Positions 9,059 through 18,995 of a DNA stretch of 64,000 nt are shown here, piece after piece (position 1 is the first letter of the stretch; every line of letters starts with the position of its first letter). The DNA is from Stenotrophomonas maltophilia. GTDB taxonomy: Bacteria; Pseudomonadota; Gammaproteobacteria; Xanthomonadales; Xanthomonadaceae. The stretch is taken from assembly GCF_006970445.1 (NCBI RefSeq), contig NZ_CP033877.1, positions 2,984,750-3,048,749 on the forward strand, read 5' to 3'. The notes under the pieces were generated by a model. That model saw only the letters and a list, made by a program, of their open reading frames with translations, ran no database searches and had not been told where the DNA came from. The position numbers and the translations under genes are program-made.

Positions 9059-9226
9059 GTACCCAGTGCCAGGCCGCCCGCATGACGGGACCTTGCCGGA
9101 GCGCACACGTACAATGGCCGCGCTGCCGGCCCACCTGCAGCCACTCCCCCACCTGCCGCTTCGGCGTAGACCGATGCCGGCGCTGCATGCCATCGCCCCG
9201 GTGTGCGACACCTGCAAGGACCACCG

Positions 9227-10432
9227 ATGAGTTCCTCCACTTCCGATTCGCCGTCGCTGCTGCACGGGCGCGTGCTGGCTTTCACCGCCATCCTGCTGGC
9301 AGCGATCAACCTGCGCACTGCGGTTACCTCGATCACGCCGCTGCTGGATGTACTGGGCCAGCAGTTCGGCTTCGGTACCACCATGACCGGTGTGCTGGGC
9401 ATGCTGCCGACCGCCTCGTTCGCGCTGTTCGGCGTGGCCACGCCGGCACTGGCGCGCCGCCTGGGCCTGGAACGCACCACGCTGCTGGCGATGGTGATGG
9501 CGATGGCCGGCCTGCTGCTGCGTTCCAGCGCCGGCAACGTCGGCACGCTGCTGCTGGGTTCGGTGGTCGCGCTGGCCGGCATGGGCATCGGCAACGTGGT
9601 GGTGCCGCCACTGGTGAAGCGCTACTTCGCCAACAAGGTCGGCACCATGAGCACGCTCTATATCAGCGTGCTGCAGCTGGGTACGATGCTGCCGGCGCTG
9701 CTGGCGGTGCCGGTGGCCAACGCCGCAGGCTGGCGCGTGTCGCTGGGCATGTGGGCGCTGCTGGCGCTGGCTGCCGCGCTGCCGTGGCTGCTGCTGGCCA
9801 GGCGCGCACCGAAGCCGCAGGCCGACGCCACCGATCCCACCGCACAGCCGCACGGCAAGGTCTGGCGCACGACGCTGGGCTGGAGCATGACGCTGATGTT
9901 CGGCATGACCTCGTTGATGACCTATTCGATGTTCACCTGGCTGCCGCGCATCGTGGTCGAGGCCGGTGGCACGCCTGCGTTCGGTGGCGTGATGGTGGCG
10001 GTGTTCTCGGCGCTGGGCCTGCTGCCGTCACTGGTCATTCCGTCGATGGCGGTACGCATGCAGAACCCGTTCCCGCTGGTGCTGATCGGCTTCTTCTCGT
10101 TCGTGATCGCCTTCACCGGCCTGCTGCTGGCCCCCATGAAGGCGCCACTGCTGTGGGCCTGCCTGCTCGGCGTGGGTCCGTCCACCTTCCCGCTGGCACT
10201 GACCCTGATCAACCTGCGCACGCGCACCCCGACCGGCTCGGCCGCGCTGTCCGGCTTCATGCAGGGCGTGGGCTACAGCTTCAGCTGCCTGGGCCCGTTC
10301 CTGGTCGGCTGGCTGCACACGGTCAGCGACGGCTGGACCCTCCCGTTCAGCTTCCTGTTCGGCTGCGCCACCCTGATGCTGTGCGCCTCGTGGGTGGCCT
10401 GCAAACCGCGCAAGCTGGAAGACCTCTGGTAA
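9227..10432 (+). CDS. MFS transporter, CynX/NimT-like
   Basis: 401 residues with about twelve hydrophobic segments. The first helix region FTAILLAAINLRTAVTSITPLL is typical of the CynX/NimT (cyanate/nitroimidazole) branch of the major facilitator superfamily. I choose the ATG at 9227 because AAGGA precedes it by 6 bases; an upstream ATG in frame lacks such a site. The substrate cannot be read from sequence. It stands alone downstream of the tRNA pair. Confidence 0.8.
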   Translation: MSSSTSDSPSLLHGRVLAFTAILLAAINLRTAVTSITPLLDVLGQQFGFGTTMTGVLGMLPTASFALFGVATPALARRLGLERTTLLAMVMAMAGLLLRSSAGNVGTLLLGSVVALAGMGIGNVVVPPLVKRYFANKVGTMSTLYISVLQLGTMLPALLAVPVANAAGWRVSLGMWALLALAAALPWLLLARRAPKPQADATDPTAQPHGKVWRTTLGWSMTLMFGMTSLMTYSMFTWLPRIVVEAGGTPAFGGVMVAVFSALGLLPSLVIPSMAVRMQNPFPLVLIGFFSFVIAFTGLLLAPMKAPLLWACLLGVGPSTFPLALTLINLRTRTPTGSAALSGFMQGVGYSFSCLGPFLVGWLHTVSDGWTLPFSFLFGCATLMLCASWVACKPRKLEDLW

Positions 10433-10773
10433 CCGGCCGGGGCCGCCTGCCGGCCTCGACGACCCGCCATCCGTCTTCACGCGTATCTTGACGCCGGACT
10501 GACAATTCCGGGCGGATAGTGCCGGTGAATGCCCATCCTTGCCGCGTGCCGGCATCGGGCATGGGGGCGGCATCGCCGCCCGGAACACCACTCGGTGTGC
10601 GGGGGACTCTCGTTTCAGACAAGACATTGCAGGTCGCTGTCCTGGTTCCGCCCATCCCTGCTGGATGGGAGTTCGCGAGGGGAGTGACGCAGGCCACGGC
10701 CACCCCAAAATCTGGCATGTGATGTGCGTCACATTTTTCAGGTTGTCTGGTTCGGAAGCCAAGGGGGTCCCCA
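10433..10773. other. 341-base intergenic region before pgaA
   Basis: No convincing gene. It holds a perfect 7-bp hairpin GGGCGGC-ATC-GCCGCCC at 10565-10581 and a CRP/Clp-type palindrome at 10718-10733. A GTG-initiated 67-codon frame (10519-10722) has no recognisable features and I leave it out. Confidence 0.6.
10718..10733 (+). promoter_or_regulatory. CRP/Clp-type operator upstream of pgaABCD
   Basis: TGTGATGTGCGTCACA is a perfect TGTGA-N6-TCACA palindrome centred 48 bases before the pgaA ATG. Xanthomonads carry the CRP-like protein Clp, whose DNA binding in Xanthomonas is inhibited by c-di-GMP. A class II activator position would put the start site almost on the ATG, so the site may instead act as a repressor operator or serve an unusually short leader. 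Confidence 0.7.
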
Positions 10774-12801
10774 ATGGTTGTCCACCGCCGGCTGGCGCTC
10801 TGCGTCGGCCTTGCCTGCACCGCCCTGGCCTGGGCCAGCAGCGCTGCCCCGCCCGACCGCGAGGCGGCCCTGACCGAGATCGGCCGCTACCGCGACCAGG
10901 CCCGCTGGCTGGATGCCCTGGGCGCGATCGAGCGCGCCAGCCAGCAGCAGCCCAACGACGACCTGCTGTTCAAGCTGCGCGTGCTGACCCTGGGCGACAT
11001 CGGCAACGCCTGGCGCGCGTGGGAGCTTTACCAGCAGCGCCCGCAACTGTTCGACGATGCCCAGAAGCAGCGACTGGAAGGCGACTACCTGGCCAAGCTG
11101 GTGGTCTGGAGCCTGGCCTACAGCAGCAGCGAGGACAGCCGCCTGGCAGAAGCCGAATCGACCCTGGCCCGCATGCAGCGTTACCTCGGCGGCGAAGGCA
11201 CCCCACCCTCGCAGGCACCACTGCGCATCCGCATGGACCGGCTGATCCTGCTCAACCGGCTGGGCCGCCATGCGCAGGTCCGCGAGGAAGCACGGGCACT
11301 GCAGGCCGAAGGCCATGCCCTGCCTGACTATGTGCTGCCCGCAGTGGGCGATTCGTTGATGGGCACCCTGCACCCGGAAGAAGCCATTCCGGTGCTGCAG
11401 GCAGCGGTCGCAGGCGACCCGACGCGCGACGCTTCGCATTCGGAACTGGCCTACGCCTACCTGGAAAGCGAGCAGCAGGAAAAGGCGATCGACCTGCTGC
11501 AGGCATGGCGCGACAAGGAACCGGCCTGGCGCTGGAGCAACGGCAAATCACCGTACGCGAACTGGTCGCGCTACGAGGCCGATCTCAACCTGGCGATGGT
11601 GCGCGCCTACAGCGGCGACCTGGGCACCGCGCAGCACGACCTGGAGTCGATGGTGGACATCGCACCCGGCAACGGAGGACTGCAGAGTGCGCTGGGCAGC
11701 GTCTACATGATGCGCGGCTGGCCACGCATGGCACTGCAGCGACAGCAGATGGCACACGCGCTGGACCCGCGTGACATCGAACCGCGGCTGGGCATGGAAG
11801 AGGCCTACGTCGCCCTGCAGCGCGATGATCTGGCGCGGCCGCTGCACGATGATCTGATCGCGCGCTACCCCACCCAACCGGCAGTCGAACGCATGGACCA
11901 GGCCTGGCGCGCGCATCGCGGCTGGCAGCTGAAGGCATGGACCGACATCGGCCGCAGCTCCGGGGGCGGTGGTACCTCGCCGCTGGGCAACAACGATCGC
12001 CACTACGGCGTGGAAGTGGAGACACCGATCCTCGACGACCGCTGGCGGTTGTTCGCCTTCGCCGACCGGCGCTCGACCGACTTCCAGGACCAGCGCATCG
12101 ATCCGCTGTGGCTCGGTGCGGGCGTGCGTTACCGCTTCGGGCAGCTGGATGCAGAAGCAGCGGTGCTGCGCGCCAACGACCACATCGGCGATACCGGGCT
12201 GCGTGCCGGCGTCGGCTGGCAGTTCAACGATTACTGGCATGCCGGCGTGGTGGCCGTGCGCAATGATCCGGAAGCCTCGATGCAGGCGCGCGCGGCCGGC
12301 ATCACCGCCGACAGCGTGAGCGCACAGGTGGACTACCGGCGCAGCGAGCTCACCCACTGGATGTTCGGCGCCAGCCGCTTCCGCTACGACGATGGCAACC
12401 ATCGCGAGCTGTTCAGCACCGGCCTTGAACAGCGCCTGCTGACCCGTCCACGCTGGCTGATCGATGGCCTCGCCAGTGCCTACACCAGTCGCGGCAGCCG
12501 CGATGATGCGCCCTACTTCAACCCGAAGCGCGACCGCTTGGTCGAGATCGGCCTGCGCATCGACCAGCAGCTGTGGCGACATTACGAGCGCCACTTCCGG
12601 CACCGGCTGACCGTTTCGCTGGGCGACTACTGGCAGGATGGCTTCGGCAGTGCACTGGTGCCGTCGGTGTCCTACATGCACGAGTGGCAGCTGGGCCCCG
12701 GCCGCGTGTTCGAGTATGGCGTGCGCTGGTCGCGGCCGGTCTACGACGGCCATCGTGAGCGCCATATCGGCTTCGAAGCCGCACTGCGCTGGGGAGACTG
12801 A
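10774..12801 (+). CDS. pgaA: PgaA, outer-membrane porin for poly-beta-1,6-GlcNAc export
   Basis: 675 residues. A signal peptide (cleavage near ASSA, residue 25) precedes a long alpha-helical TPR-like part, roughly residues 28-390, for example HSELAYAYLESEQQEKAIDLL. A C-terminal beta-barrel domain (about 390-675) is rich in alternating hydrophobic residues and ends in AALRWGD. This is the PgaA layout: periplasmic superhelix plus 16-stranded barrel. It is shorter than E. coli PgaA (807), mainly in the helical part. The pgaB ATG follows one base after the stop. An AAGGGGG site precedes the start. Confidence 0.88.
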   Translation: MVVHRRLALCVGLACTALAWASSAAPPDREAALTEIGRYRDQARWLDALGAIERASQQQPNDDLLFKLRVLTLGDIGNAWRAWELYQQRPQLFDDAQKQRLEGDYLAKLVVWSLAYSSSEDSRLAEAESTLARMQRYLGGEGTPPSQAPLRIRMDRLILLNRLGRHAQVREEARALQAEGHALPDYVLPAVGDSLMGTLHPEEAIPVLQAAVAGDPTRDASHSELAYAYLESEQQEKAIDLLQAWRDKEPAWRWSNGKSPYANWSRYEADLNLAMVRAYSGDLGTAQHDLESMVDIAPGNGGLQSALGSVYMMRGWPRMALQRQQMAHALDPRDIEPRLGMEEAYVALQRDDLARPLHDDLIARYPTQPAVERMDQAWRAHRGWQLKAWTDIGRSSGGGGTSPLGNNDRHYGVEVETPILDDRWRLFAFADRRSTDFQDQRIDPLWLGAGVRYRFGQLDAEAAVLRANDHIGDTGLRAGVGWQFNDYWHAGVVAVRNDPEASMQARAAGITADSVSAQVDYRRSELTHWMFGASRFRYDDGNHRELFSTGLEQRLLTRPRWLIDGLASAYTSRGSRDDAPYFNPKRDRLVEIGLRIDQQLWRHYERHFRHRLTVSLGDYWQDGFGSALVPSVSYMHEWQLGPGRVFEYGVRWSRPVYDGHRERHIGFEAALRWGD

Positions 12802-12802
12802 C

Positions 12803-14689
12803 ATGGCCCGCATACTGCGACTGATCGTGCTCCTGCTGCTGGCCTGCGTGCCAACGGCGTTCGCGCAGCAGCCCCTGCATCTTGATGCGATCGACAACGG
12901 CCTGCTGATCCTCAGCTACCACGACATCCGCGATCAGGTGGCCGCCAAGGGCGATGCCGATACCTATGCGGTGAGCACACAGAACTTCGCCGCGCACCTG
13001 GACTGGCTGGGCGCGCATGGGTATCACCCGGTCTCGCTGTCACAGTTGATCGAAGCCTCCCAGGGCCGTTCGACGCTGCCACCGAAACCGGTGCTGCTGA
13101 CCTTCGACGATGGCCTGCGCAGCGTCTACGACAAGGCCTTCCCGCTGCTTCAGGCCTACCACTACCCGGCCCTGGTGGCGGTAATCACCGACTACGTGGA
13201 CATGGCACCGGGCCGAACCATCGACTACGGCTACCGTCCGTTCGGCCACGATGACTTCGTCACCTGGGCGCAGCTGAAGCAGATGCATGACAGCGGCCTG
13301 ATCGAAGTGGCCAGCCACACCGACGACCTGCACCACGGCGTGCCCGCCAACCCACAGGGCAATTCCACGCCTGCCGTGGTCACCCGCATCTACAGCCCGG
13401 CCACGCACAGCTACGAGACTGAAGCGCAGTATGAGCAGCGCCTGCGCGCCGATCTCGCGCGCAGCGTGCAGCGCATCGAGCAGCACCTGGGCGTGCGCCC
13501 GCGCGCCATCGTCTGGCCATACGCTGCCTACAACCAGTTGAGCAACGACATCGCCGAGCAGCTGGGCATGCCGGTCTCGTTCGACCTGGAAGGCCGCAGC
13601 ACCCCGGTGGCCAGCGACCTGCACGGGCTGGCGCGGTTGCTGGTGAGCGACAACCCGACGGTGGAAGGCCTGGCCTATGAACTGCGCCGTGACGTGGCGC
13701 TCGATGGCATCCGCGCCCTGCAGATCGACCTGGATGATGTGTACGACCCGGATCCGGCACAGCAGGCACGCAACCTCGATGCGCTGGTCGAGCGGGTCAA
13801 GCGCATCGCCCCGACCCATGTCTATCTGCAGGCCTTCGCCGACCCGGACGGCAACAACACCGCCGATGCGCTGTATTTCCCGAACCGGCACATGCCGATG
13901 CGCGCGGACCTGTTCAGCCGCGTCGCCTGGCAACTGAAATCCCGCGCCGGGGTGAAGGTCTACGCGTGGCTGCCGGTGCTCGGCTTCGAGCTGCCCGACC
14001 CGGTGCAGCGCAAGGCGCTGGCGATCCGCAACGGTGATGCCGACGGCATGTACCGGTTGGATTTCACCAACCCGAAGGCCAGGCAGATCATGCTCGACAT
14101 CTACGAGGACCTGGCGGTCAATTCCTACTTCGAAGGCCTGCTGTTCCATGACGACGGCTACCTGCGCGACACCGAGCTGCCCGCTCTGGCGGCCGGCGAG
14201 GAGGGCAGCGCACGTACCCAGGCGCTGATCGACTTCACCCTGGCCCTGCGCGACAGCGCGCAGCGCTGGCGGCCGAAACTGGCAACGGTGCGCAACCTGT
14301 ATGCCGAGCCGGTACTCCGCCCGCAGAGCGAAGCCTGGTTCGCGCAGCGCCTGGACCTGTTCAACAAGGCCTACGACCAGACCGCGCTGATGGCAATGCC
14401 GTGGATGGAAGGCAGCAGGCACCCCGAGCGCTGGCTCGACCAGTTGCTGGCCGCGGTGCGCGCGCACGACCCGCAGCTGCAGCACACGCTGTTCGAGCTG
14501 CAGACCGTCGATTGGCGCAAGGGGCAGCCAATTCCCGCCGAGCGCCTGCGCGCGCAGATCCGCCAGTTGCAGGCGCAGGGCGTGCACCACTTCGCCTGGT
14601 ACCCGGACGACTTCATCGCCGACCAGCCCTCCACCCGCGATGCCCGCGCGGCGATGTCCGCCGGCAACTTCCCGTACCCGGAGAAGTGA
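12803..14689 (+). CDS. pgaB: PgaB, poly-beta-1,6-N-acetylglucosamine N-deacetylase
   Basis: 628 residues. The N-terminal half is a polysaccharide deacetylase domain, with SYHDIRD near residue 35 and TFDDG near residue 100 (metal-binding Asp). The C-terminal half is the glycoside-hydrolase-like domain with LQIDLDDVYD and FEGLLFHDDGYLRD. The hydrophobic N-terminus ends in LLLLAC, which could be a lipobox, but a signal peptidase I site (AFA/QQ) fits equally well. The enzyme partially deacetylates the polymer in the periplasm before export by PgaA. The ATG was chosen at one base from the pgaA stop; the longer upstream frame lies inside pgaA. Confidence 0.92.
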   Translation: MARILRLIVLLLLACVPTAFAQQPLHLDAIDNGLLILSYHDIRDQVAAKGDADTYAVSTQNFAAHLDWLGAHGYHPVSLSQLIEASQGRSTLPPKPVLLTFDDGLRSVYDKAFPLLQAYHYPALVAVITDYVDMAPGRTIDYGYRPFGHDDFVTWAQLKQMHDSGLIEVASHTDDLHHGVPANPQGNSTPAVVTRIYSPATHSYETEAQYEQRLRADLARSVQRIEQHLGVRPRAIVWPYAAYNQLSNDIAEQLGMPVSFDLEGRSTPVASDLHGLARLLVSDNPTVEGLAYELRRDVALDGIRALQIDLDDVYDPDPAQQARNLDALVERVKRIAPTHVYLQAFADPDGNNTADALYFPNRHMPMRADLFSRVAWQLKSRAGVKVYAWLPVLGFELPDPVQRKALAIRNGDADGMYRLDFTNPKARQIMLDIYEDLAVNSYFEGLLFHDDGYLRDTELPALAAGEEGSARTQALIDFTLALRDSAQRWRPKLATVRNLYAEPVLRPQSEAWFAQRLDLFNKAYDQTALMAMPWMEGSRHPERWLDQLLAAVRAHDPQLQHTLFELQTVDWRKGQPIPAERLRAQIRQLQAQGVHHFAWYPDDFIADQPSTRDARAAMSAGNFPYPEK

Positions 14690-14690
14690 C

Positions 14691-15947
14691 ATGGACATGC
14701 ATCCGCTGCTGCAGGTCCTGTTCCAGTTCGCCTTCTACTACCCGATGGTGATGGCGTTCTTCTGGATGTCGGGTGGCCTCTATTACTACTACCGGCGCGA
14801 ACGCCACTCGCGCCCGCGCAACGATCCTCCATTGATGATCGATCCCCCCTTCGCGAGCCTGCTGGTGCCCTGCCACAACGAGGCAGAGAACCTGGATGAC
14901 ACGCTCACTGCGGCGCTGGCCCAGCGTTACCCCGCCGACTTCGAAGTGATCGCCATCGATGATGGCAGCAGCGATGACACCGGCGCTCGGCTGGATGCGC
15001 TGGCGGCAAAGCACCCACGACTGCGCGTGCTGCACCTGGATCGCAACCTGGGCAAGGCCAATGCGCTGCGCATGGGCGCGTTGGCCGCACGCTCGGAGTA
15101 CCTGGTGTGCATCGACGGCGATGCAATGCTGGAAGAACATGCGCTGCACTGGATGGTCTGGCACCTGGTCAGCGGCAACCGGGTCGGTGCGGTCACCGGC
15201 AACCCACGCATCCGCAACCGCTCCACCCTGCTCGGCCGCCTGCAGGTGGCCGAGTTTTCCTCGATCATCGGCATGATCAAGCGCGCGCAGCGGGTATACG
15301 GGCGCATCTTCACCATCTCCGGGGTGATCGCCGGCTTCCGCCGTACCGCCCTGCACCAGGTTGGCTGGTGGTCGGATGACATGGTGACCGAGGACATCGA
15401 TATCAGCTGGCGCCTGCAGCGTGCGCACTGGGACATCCGCTACGAACCTAATGCGCTGTGCTTCATCCTGATGCCGGAGACGCTCAAGGGCCTGTGGCGG
15501 CAGCGCCTGCGCTGGGCCCAGGGGGGCGTGGAGGTGATGCTGCGCCACGCACGCTCGCTGCTGCACTGGAAAGAGCGGCGCATGTGGGGCGTGCTGCTGG
15601 AGTACGTGCTGAGTGTGATCTGGGCCTACACCATGTTGTTCATCGTGCTGCTGTGGGCGCTGGGCAAGTTCATCGAGCTGCCGCCGCAGCTGCATATCGC
15701 CAGCCTGCTGCCGGAATGGCATGGCGTAATCCTGGCGATGGTCTGCCTGCTGCAGTTCGCCAGCAGCCTGATCATCGACCGGCGTTATGAAACACAGATT
15801 GGACGCAACTACTTCTGGGTCATCTGGTACCCGATGGCGTACTGGCTGATCAGCCTTTCCACCACCCTGGTGGCGCTGCCGAAGACGCTGCTGCGCCGTC
15901 GCAGCAAGCGCGCCACCTGGACCAGCCCTGACCGGGGGATCCGATGA
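14691..15947 (+). CDS. pgaC: PgaC, poly-GlcNAc synthase (GT2 family)
   Basis: 418 residues. Membrane helices at the N-terminus flank a GT2 catalytic domain with VPCHNEAEN, AIDDGSSDDTGA, CIDGDAML, TEDIDISWRLQ (catalytic-base TED) and QRLRWAQGG (QxxRW). Two or three further helices lie at the C-terminus. It polymerises UDP-GlcNAc into beta-1,6 chains at the inner membrane. In E. coli, PgaC and PgaD together form a c-di-GMP receptor. The start lies one base after the pgaB stop. pgaD overlaps its end by four bases. Confidence 0.93.
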   Translation: MDMHPLLQVLFQFAFYYPMVMAFFWMSGGLYYYYRRERHSRPRNDPPLMIDPPFASLLVPCHNEAENLDDTLTAALAQRYPADFEVIAIDDGSSDDTGARLDALAAKHPRLRVLHLDRNLGKANALRMGALAARSEYLVCIDGDAMLEEHALHWMVWHLVSGNRVGAVTGNPRIRNRSTLLGRLQVAEFSSIIGMIKRAQRVYGRIFTISGVIAGFRRTALHQVGWWSDDMVTEDIDISWRLQRAHWDIRYEPNALCFILMPETLKGLWRQRLRWAQGGVEVMLRHARSLLHWKERRMWGVLLEYVLSVIWAYTMLFIVLLWALGKFIELPPQLHIASLLPEWHGVILAMVCLLQFASSLIIDRRYETQIGRNYFWVIWYPMAYWLISLSTTLVALPKTLLRRRSKRATWTSPDRGIR

Positions 15948-16414
15948 ACGCGCAACGCCCGTCCAACCGCTTCGACTCGCGGATGATCCGCAAGCCGCAC
16001 CGCCAGCCGCGCTTCCAGCGTACCGCCTGGGGATTCGTCACCCTGGCGTTCTGGGGCTTCTACTTCTACCTGTGGGCGCCACTGGTGACCCTGCTGTCGT
16101 GGCTGATCGGCGGCCAGCTGGCCTGGCGGCAGCTGTACGAACGGCAGAACCAGTTCGACCCGTACGTGCTGGTGGCGCTGCCGCTGATGCTGCTGTGCGC
16201 CAGCGTGCTGCTGATCGCCTGGGCCGAGTACAACCGTGCCCGCTTCCGTGGCCGCGAGCGGCGCCTGCCGCGGCCGCTGGCCAGCCTCAACGAAGTGGCC
16301 GCCGATCTGGGCGCCAGCACCGGGCTGGCCGAACGCCTGATGGGCTGCAAGGCCGCCACGCTGCACATGGATGATCACGCGCGGCCGGTCGGCATCCGCC
16401 GCGAGGTGGTGTAG
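15944..16414 (+). CDS. pgaD: PgaD, poly-GlcNAc synthase accessory subunit
   Basis: 156 residues, ATGA overlap with pgaC. Two hydrophobic helices lie near residues 28-55 and 72-92, with a charged cytoplasmic C-terminal part. The size, two-helix topology and position as last gene after pgaC match PgaD, a poorly conserved family; the assignment leans on context. The TAG stop falls just before a run of GTAG-type repeats. Confidence 0.8.
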   Translation: MNAQRPSNRFDSRMIRKPHRQPRFQRTAWGFVTLAFWGFYFYLWAPLVTLLSWLIGGQLAWRQLYERQNQFDPYVLVALPLMLLCASVLLIAWAEYNRARFRGRERRLPRPLASLNEVAADLGASTGLAERLMGCKAATLHMDDHARPVGIRREVV

Positions 16415-16426
16415 CCCGACAGGCTG

Positions 16427-16555
16427 GTAACTGCCGACCTTGGTCGGCGCTTGCTTTGGTAGCTGCCGACCTTGGTCGGCGCTTTGGCCTGGTGGGTGCC
16501 GACCTTGGTCGGCACCGGGGTCTACCGCGAAGAGCATCCACGCATGGCGTGGATC
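16427..16555. repeat. Three tandem GTAG-type palindromes plus a GATCCACGC unit
   Basis: Units at 16427-16450, 16459-16482 and 16492-16515 share TGCCGACCTTGGTCGGC, all in the same direction at 32-33-base steps. They are followed by an ATCCACGC-ATG-GCGTGGAT palindrome at 16534-16555. They separate the convergent ends of pgaD and proA. Most other pairs in this window are inverted rather than tandem. Confidence 0.8.
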
Positions 16556-16558
16556 AAT

Positions 16559-17806
16559 TCATGTGCGCGTCTGCCCTTCACCGCGCACGACAAATCGTTC
16601 GACGGTGAGTGCTTCCAGGCCCATCGGGCCATACGCATGCAGGCGCGTGGTGGAAATGCCGATCTCGCTGCCCAGGCCCAGCTGGCCACCATCGGAGAAG
16701 CGCGATGAGGCATTGACCATCACTACCGCCGAGCGCAGCGCAGTGACGAAGCGCTCGGCATGGCCAGCATCTTCGGTCGTGATCACTTCGGTGTGGTCGG
16801 AGGTATAGCGGCGGATGTGCGCGATGGCCGCATCGAGATCGTCGACCACGCGCACGGCCAGCACCAGGTCGAGGAACTCGGCAGCGTAATCCTCCTCGGT
16901 CGCCGCCGTGCTGCCCGGCAGCAGCGCCTGCGCCTGCGCATCGGCGCGCAACTGCACGCCGCGCTCGCCGAGCGCCTGCGCCACGCGAGGCAGGAACGCT
17001 TCGGCCACGTCGCGGTGCACCAGTAACGTCTCCAGCGAATTGCAGGCCGCCGGCCGGCTGCACTTGCCATCCACCAGCAGGTCGATGGCTTTGCCGAGGT
17101 CGGCACTGGCATCCACGAACAGGTGGCAGACCCCCTTGTAGTGCTTGATCACCGGCACCCGCGCGTGTTCGGCGACGAAGCGGATCAGGCCTTCGCCGCC
17201 ACGCGGAATGGCCAGGTCGATCAGCTCATGCAGCTGCAGCAGTTCCAGCATCGCTTCGCGGCGCAGGTCGGTCAGCACGGTCACCGCCGCCGGTGGCACG
17301 CCATTGGCCTTGAGTGCCCCGGCCAGCGCCTGAGCGATGGCGGTGTTGGAATGGATCGCTTCGGAACCACCGCGCAGGATCACGCCATTGCCCGCCTTCA
17401 GGCACAATGCGGCGGCTTCGGCGGTCACGTTCGGGCGTGCCTCGTAGATCATCGCGATCACGCCCAGCGGCACGCGTACCTTCTGCACCCGGATCCCGTT
17501 TGGACGCACATCGTCGCGGGTGATCTGGCCGACCGGATCGGGCAGCGCGGCGACCTCACGCACGGCTTCGGCCATCGCGAACAGGCGTGCCGGGTCCAGC
17601 GCCAGTCGGTCGAGCATGGCACTGCCAACGCCCTTGTCACGCGCGGCAGCAAGGTCACGCGCATTGCCGGCCAGGATCAGCCCGGCATTCACTTCCAGTG
17701 CCTGGGCCATTGCCAGCAGCAGCGTGCGGCGCGCCGCACCGTCGAGGCCGGCAACGATCTGGGCCGCGTCACGGCAGGCACGCGCCTGCACTTCGATTTC
17801 GCTCAT
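16559..17806 (-). CDS. proA: Gamma-glutamyl phosphate reductase
   Basis: 415 residues. An aldehyde-dehydrogenase-like fold with the catalytic cysteine in [17 protein letters not shown], preceded by [16 protein letters not shown]. It makes glutamate-5-semialdehyde for proline synthesis. I use the ATG at 17806 because AAGGA lies 7 bases upstream. A second ATG at 17830 would overlap the proB stop as ATGA and add eight residues. It is the last gene of the arginine-proline run. Confidence 0.94.
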   Translation of the reverse strand: MSEIEVQARACRDAAQIVAGLDGAARRTLLLAMAQALEVNAGLILAGNARDLAAARDKGVGSAMLDRLALDPARLFAMAEAVREVAALPDPVGQITRDDVRPNGIRVQKVRVPLGVIAMIYEARPNVTAEAAALCLKAGNGVILRGGSEAIHSNTAIAQALAGALKANGVPPAAVTVLTDLRREAMLELLQLHELIDLAIPRGGEGLIRFVAEHARVPVIKHYKGVCHLFVDASADLGKAIDLLVDGKCSRPAACNSLETLLVHRDVAEAFLPRVAQALGERGVQLRADAQAQALLPGSTAATEEDYAAEFLDLVLAVRVVDDLDAAIAHIRRYTSDHTEVITTEDAGHAERFVTALRSAVVMVNASSRFSDGGQLGLGSEIGISTTRLHAYGPMGLEALTVERFVVRGEGQTRT

Positions 17807-17826
17807 CGGGGAGTCCTTCAAACCGG

Positions 17827-18984
17827 TCATGGCAACACCAGATCGTCGCGATGGACGACACTGCCACCGTAGTTGTAGCCCAGCACGGCCTCGATGTCGC
17901 GCGAATGGCGCCCGGCGATCCGGCGCACATCATCTGAAGCGTACTGGCTGACGCCGCGCGCCACGCAGACACGGCCCTGTGGCGCGTTCCAGCACACCTG
18001 CACCATGTCGCCACGGCGGAACACGCCCTCCGCACCGGTGATGCCACCGGGCAGCAGCGAGGCGCCCTTCTCACGCATGGCCTGCGCCGCGCCGGCATCG
18101 ATCACGATCGCACCCTCGACCAGCGGTGCGTGCCGCAGCCAGTGCTTGCGGGCCGCCTCACGACTGCGCGCGGCGTGGATACGGGTACCGAACAGGCGGT
18201 CCTGGGCCAGCGCGCGCACCACGTCACCGCTGCGGCCATTGAACAGATAGGTTTCGATGCCGAGGCGACCGGCCTTCGCCGCCGCTTCCAGCTTGGTGCG
18301 CATGCCGCCGGTACCGGCGCGCGAGCCGGCGCCACCGGCCATCGCCAGCACCTCGTCACTCAGTTCCGGCACGTCGTGCAACGGCCGCGCATCGGCCGCG
18401 GTGCGCGGGTCGGCGCTGTACAGGCCGTCGATATCGGTGGCGATGAACAGTGCATCGGCATCGACCAGCGCCGCCACGGTGGCGGCCAGGTTGTCGTTGT
18501 CGCCAAGCTTGAGCTCGTCCACCGACACGGTGTCGTTCTCGTTGACCACCGGCAACGCCCCCAGGCGCAGCAGTTCGTTCAGCGTGGCGCGTGCGTTGAG
18601 GTAGCGGCGGCGGTTGCGCAGGTCGTCGTGGGTCAGCAGCACCTGCGCCACCGGGCGCTCGAAGAAGCGTTGCCAGAGCCCGATCAGCTGGGCCTGGCCG
18701 AGCGCGGCCAGCGCCTGCCGCGCCGCCATCGCCGCGCCGGGCTCGTCGGCCCGCGGCAGGATCGCGCGCCCGGCAGCGACCGCGCCGGACGACACGATCA
18801 CCACCTCTCGCCCGGCCAGCACATTGGCCGAGACGAACTGTGCCAGGCCCAGCGCGTGACGTGGCGACAAGCCGCCGCCATCGGCGGCCAGCAGGCTGCT
18901 GCCGACCTTCAGCACCGCGCGCCGCCATGGCGGCAGCGCCTGTTCCAGGAACGGCGAGGCGACGGTGGCGGCGTGCTGGGTCAT
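17827..18984 (-). CDS. proB: Glutamate 5-kinase
   Basis: 385 residues. An amino-acid kinase domain ([48 protein letters not shown]) is followed by a C-terminal PUA domain ([26 protein letters not shown]). It phosphorylates glutamate as the first step to proline, and its end overlaps proA. It lies inside a run otherwise devoted to arginine, so the two glutamate-derived pathways appear to be expressed together. Confidence 0.95.
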   Translation of the reverse strand: MTQHAATVASPFLEQALPPWRRAVLKVGSSLLAADGGGLSPRHALGLAQFVSANVLAGREVVIVSSGAVAAGRAILPRADEPGAAMAARQALAALGQAQLIGLWQRFFERPVAQVLLTHDDLRNRRRYLNARATLNELLRLGALPVVNENDTVSVDELKLGDNDNLAATVAALVDADALFIATDIDGLYSADPRTAADARPLHDVPELSDEVLAMAGGAGSRAGTGGMRTKLEAAAKAGRLGIETYLFNGRSGDVVRALAQDRLFGTRIHAARSREAARKHWLRHAPLVEGAIVIDAGAAQAMREKGASLLPGGITGAEGVFRRGDMVQVCWNAPQGRVCVARGVSQYASDDVRRIAGRHSRDIEAVLGYNYGGSVVHRDDLVLP

Positions 18985-18995
18985 CGGTCAGGCTC

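Noticed and set aside
10519..10722. GTG-initiated 67-codon frame upstream of pgaA
   Set aside because: No ribosome site, no recognisable motif, and its end runs into the Clp-type palindrome.
16427..16515. CRISPR-like array (three units at regular spacing)
   Set aside because: Units are short GTAG-type palindromes with 8-10-base gaps, not repeats with unique 30-base spacers, and there are no cas genes.
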